Under the pieces are notes generated by a model, which ran no database searches, was not told the origin of the DNA, and was given only the letters and a program-made list of their open reading frames with translations. A program made the translations under genes and the position numbers. Source: Sodiomyces alkalinus F11 (lineage: Eukaryota > Ascomycota > Sordariomycetes > Glomerellales > Plectosphaerellaceae). From it: DNA of 64,000 nucleotides. The stretch covers positions 62,001-126,000 of the forward strand of contig NW_021167094.1 of the NCBI RefSeq assembly GCF_003711515.1, read 5' to 3'. Shown piece by piece: positions 12,287 through 23,078 of the stretch (position 1 is the first letter of the stretch; each line of letters starts with the position of its first letter).

Positions 12287-13950
12287 TAATAACGGTTTAA
12301 TCGAAACGGTGACTTAGCTAGCATAGTATAGATCTATCGGAACGCCGAATACAGTTATTTAGTGGCTTCTAATCCTACTAGTATTCTCGAAGATATAGGC
12401 GTTAGTTAGAGATTAAATTATAGGTAAAATCCTCGTAGTAGGCGACGTTTAATAGCCTAAAATTAAGGCCTCCTATTAGTCCGTTTAATCTCACGGTCAC
12501 GTTACTATAACCTTTAATAGGCAGGGATAAACTGCCTATAACCACGTAGTCTCCCGGCGTTACGGGTATAAAATCTAAAAAACGGGGAAAATCGTTAAAA
12601 ATATAAATAGTAGTACCGGAATCGAGGATAGCAGAGGTTCGAAGAGGGTAGCTAGTAGTAGTGCTAGCTATAAAGGTGGCGGCGTGGGAGACGCCGCTAC
12701 GGACGCTACTATAGTTAAGTCACGCCTCTTTAAGCTATACAGAATCCCGGCTTATATCCTTCTTTACCTTCTTTACGGCGCGCAGTTCTTCTACTTCCGC
12801 GCGTAGCGAGGGGTCGTATTTAAGGATCCGTTAGACGGTTATTTTAGTGCTCTCGAAGGGTGTCTAATCGTTATATACCATATCCGGGAATAAATAGAAG
12901 TAGACGTTAATATCGTGGCTAGGTATAGCGTATACGCGGTAGATCTACCCTCTCTATAGAGTAGATTAGCGGTGTTTAGAAGAGAAACGGTTAGCTAAAG
13001 CAGCTAAAGGTATGGCTATAGATACCGCGGTAGTAGGATTCTTAGCTTTATTCTTCCCACGGCCGCCCTTCTTACGGGGCTTAGCCGTGGCCTTTAAGGT
13101 ATCTTTACCCTCTTCGCTTCCGGTATACAATATAGGGAATACTATAGCGCGGTGGCTACCGCGTTTTCCTTAGTCTTTAAGTCTAGTGTTAATATACTTC
13201 TAACCGAGGGTATAAAGGTCTTCGGGTATAACTACCTAGTTATCCATAAGGCGACTTTTAGCCTTAGTCTAATCGCGGCCGGTATAGGGGTATATACCTC
13301 TAAAGAAATCTATAACCTATATGTATATAGCGGGCTTCGAACCGGTATCTTTATAGCTTTATAGTAGTAGCTACCACTTATCTAACCACTCCCCGAGCTT
13401 CTTAAGGCTATTCGCAGGATAATAAGTATACTCGATATACTCTTCGTGGGTATCGGTTTAGCGGATAGCCAGGTACTAATCCGTATTGCGTTTAATGGCT
13501 TCGTACACCTCACGAGGTATACCTCCTCGTAATAGTTATCTACGGCTTTAGTCGATAGTATTAACCTACTAGGTTAGTATAGCGTTAATCCCCTTTAGGT
13601 AGCTATCGTATTACGTTTATAGGATCTTCTAGCGCGCGATTTCGACGTTGTACGCTTTCTGGCTAGCGTCCGTAAGGTCGAGATATTATATAGGCGTACG
13701 CCTAAGTATTATAGATAGGAAGGAGCCATAATCCGGTATTATAGGCTCCTCGGGGGACTAAGTCAGATTAACTAGGCAGAGAAACCTCTACACGTTATTA
13801 TAGGTAGTAACCGATTCGTATAGGTATCGCTAGAGCTTCTAATCCTTATAGGTTTTATACGTAATAGGGCTAAGATACGATATCTTAATAGTTATTTATA
13901 GATTAACACGCTATATCGGCATAGCTAGATAGCTTCTTAAATCGGTAATA
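12287..13950 (-). pseudogene. Copia gag and aspartic protease, RIP-inactivated
   Basis: This is the N-terminal coding half of the copia element, cut off from the rest by gypsy-1. The clearest landmark is the protease active site on the minus strand at about 12590-12650, read as AILDSGTTIYIFNDFPRF; its DSG catalytic triplet is intact. Downstream come the hydrophobic strands SLSLPIKGYSNVTV. Upstream, toward 13950, lies low-identity gag sequence that I could not assign in detail. The 3' boundary is set by the gypsy-1 target duplication at 12282-12286. The plus-strand open frame at 13152-13364 is a chance product. Confidence 0.8.
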
Positions 13951-14007
13951 GTAGTAAAAGGGTAGGTAAAATAGGTATATCTTCACTTAGTAAGTAAGAC
14001 TCTCAAT

Positions 14008-14211
14008 TATCAGATAAAGCGTAGTTAAAATCGTCATAAAATAGGTCAGAATTAATCAAGGTAAATTATATACAATCATAACTGTCTTAGACCGTCAGGG
14101 AAACGCTGCCACCGTATTTTATATAGTGCAGATTCTGTAAGCGTCCACCCGGATTATACTCTTAGCAATCCGGCCCATTACGTAACCGAAAAGACTATGG
14201 TCTGTTCGACA
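14008..14211 (-). repeat. Copia LTR, right copy (5' LTR of the minus-strand element)
   Basis: This is the partner of 939-1142. It starts TATCAGATAAAG, the RIP form of TGTCAG, and ends with intact GTTCGACA followed by CACCA (14212-14216). Its distal half keeps more CA/TG than the left copy. Confidence 0.9.
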
Positions 14212-14216
14212 CACCA

Positions 14217-15148
14217 CCATTAATTCCTCTATTATCTTCTTAGTCCTCTCAACACATCAGTTTCCAGTAAAACCAGTAGTAGTTATATATTCTAGATACC
14301 TTAGAATCAGGGCTATAAAATAATATTTATTAATACTTTATATACCACCCGTTTACCTTTATAACAGCCTTTATCCTACGCAGTATCCCGTTAACCAGCC
14401 GTTATAATAGCTCCTGTTCGAACCCCTCCTATACTATAATAGCGGTTCTAACGAGTAGTTCTATAGACTGCTCGTTAGTCTTTATATCCGAAAGATATAG
14501 CTCTTTACGGTAAATACACTCCTTTATTAATTTCTACACGTTTTCTATAGGGTTAAGGTTAGGGGAGTATAGCGGCTAGTCCACGATCTTGACCCCGTTA
14601 TCCTAAGCCTATATCTTTAACTAATTTTACACTATATTAGCTATATACGTAGGGGCGTTATCTTAGGCGAAGATACTACCCGGTTCGTATATCGTAGACA
14701 GGTGCTCTTTAAGGCAGGCCTTTATAACGCGCCCGGAAACGCCTCCACGCTTAGATTCAGGGTCTCCGTGTATCTAGTGTAAAGATATACGCGAGTGGTA
14801 TGAAAAAGCGCCCCAGAATATCTAGGAGTATCTTATCGGCTTACCCCGAGGTTACACGTAATAGGGCCGTAGTCGTTCTCCCTATAAATGTATTAGTATT
14901 AAAGAAATCTAGGATATAAAGTGACTTATACTTAGGCAAAACGCCTATTTCTAATAGTTACTATCGCCGCGTGCGATTATAGATTTATTAAAAGAAATAA
15001 CACGTTACTAGTAGTTAAGATCCTTTTTTAGGTACTCCTTCGCGAAGGTAAGCCTTATAGCCGCGTATTCTTCCGTTAATTTTAGGCGTTAGAGTGCTCG
15101 GAAGTATAGGATACCTCCCCAGATAAGCTCGCGCTTAATTATCTCCGG
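14217..15148 (-). pseudogene. Tc1/mariner transposase, central and C-terminal part, RIP-inactivated
   Basis: On the minus strand the catalytic core of a Tc1-like DDE transposase can be read. The last catalytic region is at about 14540-14600 (PLYSPNLNPIENV), the middle one at about 14635-14665 (DNAPTYIA), and the first at about 14970-15000, where Asp appears to read Asn. The C-terminal helix region YRKELYLSDIKTNEQS follows toward 14450. The N-terminal end of this block (REL then LTEEYAAIRLTFAKEYLKK, about 15010-15148) stops at the duplication ACTAT where gypsy-2 inserted; the frame resumes at 22714. Many TAG and TAA stops interrupt it. Confidence 0.8.
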
Positions 15149-15153
15149 ACTAT

Positions 15154-15661
15154 TATTATAACGGCTTCCGGTCCTCTATAGTATAGCGGATAATAGGGGA
15201 CTAGCGTCGAGGTTTTAGTTTAAAATAAGAAAAGGATATTAATTAAAGAGTAGTAACTATCGTTCGTAGTGGTCTAGTCGTATAAAGACTAGGCGTCTTC
15301 TTTATAAGGTAGGTTTAAGCGTAGAATAGTAGTCTAGGTAAAGACTTAGATTAATCGATATCTTATTCTCTAGTAGAAGTAAGACCTAGGATACTCTGAT
15401 ATATATATAGTGTAGTTTACTAAGCCTCGGGTGAATAGAGTTACGTTATTCACTGGTGCCCTGGTAAACGTCCTAACCTGTTCACTGTCCCCTCCGTGAA
15501 CACTTCGCGACACCCCACGTACTAGTGTATCCGTCTTGGCGTAGTCACGTGTTAGGGCACGTGATCCCTCTTTCCTGAATTATCTTCTAGTAACGTCCTG
15601 GTACGTTACGTACTAGTATATCCTTCGTGCTATTATATAGTTAGGCCTATTAGCCGTAATA
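15154..15661 (-). repeat. Gypsy-2 LTR, left copy (3' LTR of the minus-strand element)
   Basis: This 508-bp LTR begins TATTATAACGGCTTCCGG and ends TTAGCCGTAATA. It aligns to 22192-22708 along its whole length; a 9-bp indel near 15290 explains the length difference. It keeps unusually many CA/TG in 15450-15600, a block rich in CACGTG-like sites. Confidence 0.9.
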
Positions 15662-15765
15662 TTACCTCCCTCCTTCTAAGCATTATCTTAGCGGTCGTAT
15701 AAATAGGTCGCCTCCCTAGGTTTACTACTTCCTTACTTTTCTTCTTTTCTTTATAGCTAATTATT

Positions 15766-16440
15766 ATGCCCGACTATGTATAGAAATATTCTGCTAAAAC
15801 TTCGCCTTCTCGTTCTACCCTTAATCGCTAGATTAAATCCGCGCTAATTAACGATTAAGGTTATGAGGTTATCCCTTATACTCGTTATTTTAACTATAAC
15901 CTTAGTTATCTTTTCCTTAACGACCTCGATTATTATTCTTACTATTACCGTGCAGGTTGTACCTATAACTCTTCTCGTATTCCTATATCTTCCGGTTAGT
16001 GTTTTCCTGGGTTATACCCTTAGGCTGTGCTTTTTTCTAACCCTTTTTTCGATAGCTCGCCGAATTAACGCCGAGCTTAAACGGCTCGAGTAGGAGGAGA
16101 ACCTAGCCGAAGAAGCCCTCTAAAAGCTTATCGCGGAGTAATAGCGAAAAACCGCCGAAGCTCTCGCTAAACTTTCTCGCCTTTATCGTATACGTTTATA
16201 GCTCCGGAAAAAGGGCGTTAAAATAGTCCGAAGAGACCTTACGAATATAGAGGAGTTAGAGGAAGTGGAGCGGAAGGAAGTCGAGGTTCGTCGTGCGGAG
16301 TCTAAGACTATAGTGGCTACGTAGGCGGCAGGTATAGTTAACGTAGTTAATTAGAATTAGATTCTAGCGTAGGATATAGGTGATTTTTCGGATATTAATT
16401 TTACGTAGACCGCGGCGCCTGGTTCCGGGTCCTAATAGTG
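15766..16440 (+). pseudogene. Antisense accessory frame in the 3' region of gypsy-2, function unknown
   Basis: This lies on the strand opposite to gag-pol, between the chromodomain and the 3' LTR. A frame starts at ATG 15766 (MPDYV, then KYSAKTSPSRSTLNR and GYEVIPYTRYFN). A second block in another frame covers about 16050-16437 (INAELKRLE, EENLAEEAL, RKTAEALAKLSRLYRIRL, LRKKGVKIVRRDLTNIEELE). An intron could join them: GTTAGT near 15995, a CTAAC at about 16037 and TTTCGATAG near 16056. The second block is strongly charged and heptad-like, so a coiled coil is likely. Its stops are all TAG or TAA. I do not know a function. The continuously open piece at 15863-16093 is a different frame across the putative intron. 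Confidence 0.5.
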
Positions 16441-16449
16441 TTTTATCGG

Positions 16450-19400
16450 TATTACTTTAGGAGTTACTTATAATAGATCAGGTTTTCTTTAGGTTTCTAT
16501 ATATTATCGCCGTGGTCGTAGTTTTTCTACTTAATAAAATATTCGGTGCCGTCTAGCGTCTCTCGGTGATCGAGGATTCGTTCTGCTTTATATATATCGC
16601 TAGTATCGACCACGATCGTGTCTTATATTATTTTTATATTTATTAATACTAGTTTAAGTAGTGAAATATAGAAATTATTATATATCCTTATTATCGGAGA
16701 TAGTAATAGAATATAGTTCGTATCTGATTTTGTCTCTAGGATTTCGAATAGTCCTAGTTTTTTAAAGTCTAATTTATCGCTTAGTCGTTATGTTTTTATA
16801 TCTTTACGAATAAGGTAAACACGGCCCCCCTTTAAAAGGGTTAGTCCCTTAATCCTTGATTAATTCGCGTATTTACTTATTCGTGTTCTAACTATCTCTA
16901 GGTCGGTTCGTAGTTCTTCGTGTAGTTTTTTTATGCTTTTAACTATTTTTATTATTTTTAGCATATTTAGTCCTTCTAAAGGTTTCCTAAATACTATTAG
17001 AGTATATCCATAGTTTACTTCGAACAGTGTTTTCTTTATTAACTCGTTTAATAAGCTATTATATACGAATTATATAAGCGGTAGGTATTATACTTAATTA
17101 TCGTACTTATATCCTATATAGTATTATAGGTATTATTCTAGGATTTAGTTTATAATTTCGGTTTATCCGTCGGTTATAGGGTGAAATACTATTAAGTACT
17201 TATATTTCGCCCCTAGCTAGCTTATAACTGCTTTCCAGAAGTTACTAGTGAATAATTTATCTTTATTTATAATAATCTCGTATAGTATACTATAATCCCG
17301 GATTAGGCGGTCGAGGAAGATACTAGCTAGTTCCTCTACTATAGTGTTTTTAATATATAGAATATAAAGACTATATTTCGTGAATCGGTCGATAATCACG
17401 AATACGCTATTATAGACGATTCTTATTACTAGATTTTTAGATATCGGAAACCCTGTTACGAAGTCTATTATGATTAATTCCTAAGGTCTATTTACTACTA
17501 GTAATGGCTTTAGTAGTCCGTAAGGTTTATATCGGCTACTCTTTACTTTCTAGTAAATATCGTAGTTACGAATAAAGTCCCTAACTCGTTCTTTAGTTCC
17601 TGTGTAGCCGTATTATTATCGTAATCGGCGGTAAGTCTTATAAACTCCTTAAATCTATATATTAGCGAGGCGTATACTTCTTTAAATATAGTATCGATTA
17701 TCCGGTTAATACTATTTATTTCTCTATTTTTAAGGGTAAGAGCTTCTCCTTTCTATTAGAGTATAGCTTATAGTTTAGGTGATTTATTAGGTATTCCTAG
17801 TCGGCTAAGTACGTTTACGCGATTATTTTCGCTTCCTTTTATATATTAAATATAGAAGTTAAATTCGGATAGGAATTCTGCCTATCGGATCTATTATTTA
17901 TTAAGAACCTTAGTAGTGGTGAATTATATAAGGTTCTTATAATCCGTGTAGACCTATACCGGGTATTTTATTCCTAATAGATACAGTCTCTATTCCTTAA
18001 AGGCTTCGATAATAGCTATTAGCTCTTTATCGTGGATCTAATAGTTAAGTTCCGGTCTACTAAGTTTTTTAGATATAAAGGCTATAGGATATAGTCTCCC
18101 TTCTACGTCGCGTTACCCGAGTTATACTCCTAAAGCCTAGTCGGATACGTCTATTTCGAGTTCGTATTCTTTATCGGGGTTTAGTATTACTAAGATAGGT
18201 TCGCTAGTAACCCTTCCTTTAAAGGCTTAGAATACTTTTTCTATCTTTTCGTTCTAGTTAAAGTTAAGGCCCTTTTTAGTTACTTTAGTTAAGGGGATAA
18301 TAATCTTACTATAGTCCTTAATAAACCGTTAATAGTAGTTAACGAGTCCGAGGAAAAACTAAATATCGCGAACGTTTTACGGCTATAGCCACTTAGAGAC
18401 GTATTAGATTTTCGCCTTATCTATATAGATTTCGTTAGGTCGTATTATATACCCTAAAAAGTTAACTTCTTATATATAGAATTATACTTTTTCTAGTTTA
18501 ATTAGTAGGTCGGTGTTTTATAGGAGTCATAGGATTATATAAACGTGTTATCGGTATTCTTCGAGTATTTTAGAGAATATAAGAATATTATTTAGGTATA
18601 CTATAACGAAATAGTCTAAATACTTCCTTAGAATATCGTTAATAAGCGTTTAGAATAATACTAGCGTATTTATTAATCTAAAGGGTATAACGAGGTACTC
18701 GAAATATCCTCGCTTTATTCGGAATACTATTTTCTACTCTTCTCCTTCCTTAATCTTAATTAAGTTATAGGCTCTTTTTAAGTTAAGTGCTATAAACTAT
18801 TATACTCTAACTAACTAATTTTATATCTCCGAGATAAGAGGTAGTGGGTAGTAGTTCTTAATAGTTATATCGTTAAGTTATTAATAGTCGATATATAATC
18901 GTAGTTTACCGTTTTCCTTTAGTATAAATAGAATAGGGTATCCTACTAATAACTATAATACTCTAATATAGCCTTTTACTAGTATTTCTTTAAGATATTC
19001 TTCTAAGGTATCTAATTCCTTTTAATTTAGTCCGTAGATTAAAAAGAATTTCGGGTATATACCCTCCTCAAGGGGTATCTTATAACCGTAGTGTTAATAT
19101 TTCGGTAATCTAGTTTCTAGATTTTCGGTAAATAGCTTTCCGTATTTACGGTATTCTGGTAATACCTTAGCGAGTCTATTATAATCGCCTTCTACGAGTC
19201 CTTTCTCTGCTTAGATAATCTAATAGATTCTTTTAATAATATTTATTACGTATCGGTTATCGTGCCGTCACTATTATCTTAACGTTCTTCGGTCTTTTCT
19301 CGCCTTAGTCCCTAACTTTTAGCGGTTATTTAAGTCTCCTTAAGGCTCCTTCGTCGGTAAGTCTTTCTGCTATTTTTAACGAATATCGGGATCGGGTAAG

Positions 19401-22150
19401 GTTTCCTTTATAGTCTTCTACTTACTCTTTAATCTCCACTAAAGCTAGCTAAGCTTCTAGTCTATATCGGGATTCCACTTATTAAACTATAGCTCACTAA
19501 GGATAACGTCCTTATAGCCTATATCGTATACGTCGAACTTTATTATTTTAGTCTTATTCTGAATATTAACCTAAAGGTGTATAGTCTCCTAGCTAATAAT
19601 AACTTCTTCTTAGGACTAGTTCTTTCCCGTATACGGAGTAATTTTATACTTATTTTCTAGGTATTTTCTAACCTAGGGTATAAAGAACTTTCTCATAGCT
19701 ACTAGTAAAATAAAGTTTCCTGCTACGCCTATATCTAATAGTGCGTTTATCTTATATTTATTAAGTCGTATTCTAACGTAATAGTGCCCTATACTACTAC
19801 GTGTTATAGAGTATATCTATCGAGTGCCTCTCGCGTGCTCCTTACGATAGTATACTCCTAGCTTTTTGCCCGTTTAGCTCGGTATTTAAGGGATATTTCT
19901 TTATCTAAGAACCTATACTAGATTAAGAGCTATTCTATCTATCGTAGGCGCTTATTAAGGGCCTAGAAGCGTGATTCCTAAGCTTCTTAGTCTTATTCTA
20001 GTTATCGGATTTTTTCGGTAGCGTATACTATATAGCTAGTAGTTTTATATTTATCTAACCGGTATTCGTAGTAGTTATATCTAGGTAGTTAAAGGCGAAT
20101 CTCGCGTCTTTTATCCCTGGTTTCCGTAATAACCTAGTTATCACGTTATCTTCTTAAATAGACTCTATCTTCTATGGTTTATTCTTTATTCCGTGGCTAG
20201 AAGTTATTAGTCTATTTATATTCTGTATATATAGGATATACGTCCTTAATATAATTAGCCTAAAGGATTAGGCTATAGCCTAGGTAGTTAGCGTGTATTA
20301 TTTATCCTCTCTTATACGTTTAGTATTTAGGTAGTTAATCGTCCGATTCTTATAGGCTTATTATTAGGCCGGTAAAGGTATCTTAGTCTTCCTAAGTATA
20401 GTAAGGTCGCTAATATATAGTTTATTACTATTCTTCGCTAGTATTTATAGATACTTTACGGTAAGCGTTATTAAAGCTAAGTTTAGTAAAACGGACTTAG
20501 TAGGTTTATCTAAGGGGTTCTTCCGCGAGCTAATCGAGTATCCATAGCTAAATAGCTTCTTCTTCGATTAGGTCGGCTACTTTTATAAGTTAATACTAGA
20601 AGTTCGTGTTATTATCCGGAACTTTATCGGACTCCGTTTCCTAATCTTATTTTTCGAGTTTAGCGATTTCCTCCTATACGTAATATATATAATCTTCTTT
20701 CTTAAGTTAGTGTTTCTCTTCGGGAGTAAGTCCTACTTCCTAGAGGGCGCTAAAGCCTCCACTACTAGTATTCGTGTGGACTTCCAATTTCTTCTAGATC
20801 TCTAAGATCTGCTTCTATCTTTTAGCTTCTTCCTTCGTCTATCCGTGTTCCTAAAGAATTTCCACGGTGGTTTATAAAGCTAGTCTATTATTATCCTAGT
20901 CGGGGATTTTAAGGCTATAATCGTTATCGTACTCGTTATTAAATACTATAGCGAGTATCTTTTAGGGTCTTTTAGGGTAGTATCTAGCTCCGTCCTTCTC
21001 TAATTAGTATACTAGATAATAGTTATCGTAGCAGGTTATCTAATAGAGGTTAGCGTGTAGTATTTCGTCCCTATAAATTTCCAGGTATCTAATAGCATTA
21101 ATTTCCTTCCAGGGTTTCTCTCTTCCGATTATATTAGCCTATTATTACGATTATTCTCTTTTAGGCTATCAGTAATCGCGCGCGAAGTAGCCTGTTTTAT
21201 TATAATTATAGTATTTAACTTTACTTATATCTTTCCTGCCCTATTTATTATTCTATCGGTTAATATTATCGAGCTTTATAGGACTACTATAATACCTATA
21301 TAAGGTACTCCCGAATTAGCGTGGGTATAGCTACTTCCTATTAGTATTAGCTTAGTTCCTCCTATAGTAAGTAGTATATATTATAGTATTCGAGTTCTAG
21401 CGTTTCTCTATTCGTTATTTAAATTATTAGTTATCGATCCGAATAGCTATAGCTATAAATATACTAAAATCTTCTAAGCGGTTAAGCTTATATAGTTTAT
21501 CCTTGACTTCGTCTTTAAGTCCACGATAGTATTGGTCTATACGGGGTTTATTATTATAATTAAGCTTCGAGACGATCTATTAGAACTTAGCGGTATAGTC
21601 GGCTATCGACTTAATCTATTAAAGCTTTTTAAGTCGTTAGGCAGCGACCCTTTTCTTATCGGGTTACTTAAAAATACCGCCGAGTCGCTAAACGAAAACC
21701 TCGAAGTCGCCGAAAATAGCCGTAGTATTATCCTCCCTCTCGGTAGGATCGTTAAGGTGCTCTGGATAGTCCCTATAGATAGGCTTAAACTATCTATAGG
21801 TGTCTCCTATAAGGAGTGCTATAGCGTAGAGAACTCTCGCCTCCTCCGTGTTAAGGGTGTCCCTATAGAATAAGAAATACCCCCGGAGATAGGTTAGGAA
21901 GCCTTATAGCTATCCCCGGGTCCTATTATACTTAGGTGGCTCTAGGTACTTATACCTTAGGTTGCTAGGACATAGTGCTTTAATCTAAGCTTAGAGTTAC
22001 TGGTTCTCTTAGTGGAGTTACGTAATTTAATTACGTATAGCTTATATTAGGTCGGCGGCCGCGGTGGCCGTCGTTCTAGCGTTACTAGTAGCGTTACCCG
22101 TGGTATTAGCGTTATTCGATATATCGTTCTTATCGAGAGAGTACTACTCG
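16450..22150 (-). pseudogene. Gypsy-2 gag-pol with C-terminal chromodomain, RIP-inactivated
   Basis: On the minus strand, from 22150 downward, come the following blocks. The gag zinc knuckle is at about 21172-21213, where all four zinc ligands of C-X2-C-X4-H-X4-C now read Tyr (YYNYNKTGYFARDY). RT is at about 18880-18960 (ILFILKENGKLRLYIDY), with its active site at about 18585-18615 reading YLNNILIFS in place of the family's DD. The integrase core is at 17217-17399, still open for 60 codons (IDRFTKYSLYILYIKNT and LFTSNFWKAVIS). The chromodomain is at about 16470-16610 (AERILDHRETLDGTEYFIK, then NYDHGDN). Stops are overwhelmingly TAG/TAA. The element cannot transpose by itself. Confidence 0.88.
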
Positions 22151-22191
22151 TTAGGTATTAAGGTCTACTTACCGAATAGAATTAATTAAAA

Positions 22192-22708
22192 TATTACGAC
22201 GGCTTCCGGTCCTCTATAGTATAGCGGATAATAGGGGACTAGCGTTAAGGTTTTAGTTTAAAATAAGAAGAGGATATTAACTAAAGAGTAGTAACTATTA
22301 TTCGTAGTAGTCTAGTCGTAGTTATATCGTAAAGACTAGGCGTCTTCTTTATAAAGTAGGTTTAAGCGTAGAATAGTAGTCTAGGTGAAGACTTAGATTA
22401 ATCGATATCTTATTCTCTAGTAGAAGTAAGACCTAGGATACTCTGATATATATATAGTGTAGTTTACTAAGCCTCGGGTAAATAGAGTTACGTTATTTAC
22501 TGGTGCCCTGGTGAACGTCCTAACCTATTCACCGTCCCCTCCGTGAACACTTCGCGACACCCTATATACTAGTGTATCCGTCTTAGCGTAGTCACGTGTC
22601 AGGGCACGTGATCCCTCTTTCCTGAATTATCTTCTAGTAACGTCCTGGTACGTCACGTACTAGTGTATCCTTCGTGCTATTATATAGTTAGGCCTGTTAG
22701 CCGTAATA
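22192..22708 (-). repeat. Gypsy-2 LTR, right copy (5' LTR of the minus-strand element)
   Basis: This 517-bp LTR begins TATTACGACGGCTTCCGG and ends TTAGCCGTAATA, followed by the duplication ACTAT. It has 9 bp more than the left copy around 22320 (GTAGTTATATCGTAAAG). Confidence 0.9.
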
Positions 22709-22713
22709 ACTAT

Positions 22714-23060
22714 ACTATAGATTAACCCGATCTCGAAGAACCTTATATAAAATAAAAGGATCGGCTTCGATAAATCGGAAGAGGTATCTTTTTTCCCGTT
22801 CGCTAAGCATTCGTGGGCGCCCTAGGCGAGGGAGTGACTAAGCAGATTTCTGCTATTAATACCGTTTGCATATTCCGTGGGCAGTGCTAGGGGATACGCC
22901 TTCGCGACGCGTAATCTAACGATAGGATAACCCTATTTCGCGTAGGGTTATAATCTTCGCCCTCTTATAAGGCGAATAATAGTGGTTAGGGGTCTAAGGC
23001 TATTATTAATCTATAGTTATAGCTATTTAAAGGTAGGGTGGTGATACAGGTGTAACGCGT
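22714..23060 (-). pseudogene. Tc1/mariner transposase, N-terminal part, RIP-inactivated
   Basis: This is the other side of the gypsy-2 insertion. Minus-strand reading across the junction, with gypsy-2 and one ACTAT copy taken out, continues a helix-turn-helix type segment (ADPFILYKVLRDRV) into the block at 15148. The remaining sequence up to the right TIR is the transposase 5' end and leader. The exact start codon could not be placed because of RIP damage. Confidence 0.6.
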
Positions 23061-23078
23061 TGATCGCGTTAAAGGTGT

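Larger units (their letters stand above)
939..14211 (-). mobile_element. Ty1/copia LTR retrotransposon, RIP-mutated, interrupted by gypsy-1
   Basis: This element is bounded by two 204-bp LTRs with TGTC...GACA termini and a perfect 5-bp duplication CACCA (934-938 and 14212-14216). Coding content is on the minus strand: gag and protease at about 12290-13950, then integrase, reverse transcriptase and RNase H at about 1400-4670. The gypsy element at 4676-12281 splits it; without that insertion it is about 5.66 kb, normal for copia. The order protease, integrase, RT, RNase H is diagnostic of Ty1/copia. A purine-rich stretch (GGCGATTAGGGGG on minus) beside the left LTR is a plausible polypurine tract. 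All frames are full of stops. Confidence 0.9.
15154..22708 (-). mobile_element. Gypsy-2: Ty3/gypsy chromovirus, RIP-mutated, inserted in the Tc1 transposase
   Basis: This 7.56-kb element is bounded by LTRs of 508 and 517 bp and a perfect 5-bp duplication ACTAT (15149-15153 and 22709-22713). LTR ends read TATTA...TAATA, the RIP forms of TGTTA...TAACA. Gag-pol is on the minus strand; the tract AGAAGGAGGGAGG (minus strand, about 15665-15677) next to the left LTR is the polypurine tract and confirms the orientation. Domain order is gag knuckle, RT, integrase, chromodomain. A plus-strand antisense frame lies between the chromodomain and the 3' LTR. LTR sequence differs completely from gypsy-1, so this is another family. 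Confidence 0.9.

Noticed and set aside
15450..15600. Non-RIP island in the gypsy-2 LTR as a separate gene or insertion
   Set aside because: The same block is present in the other LTR (22495-22650), so it is part of the LTR; its retained CA/TG is largely in CACG/CGTG context.
15863..16093. Open frame of 76 hydrophobic codons in gypsy-2, like a small membrane protein
   Set aside because: It crosses the putative intron of the antisense frame and its N-terminal part is out of phase with the coherent coding blocks; C-to-T mutation enriches Leu, Ile and Phe codons by chance.
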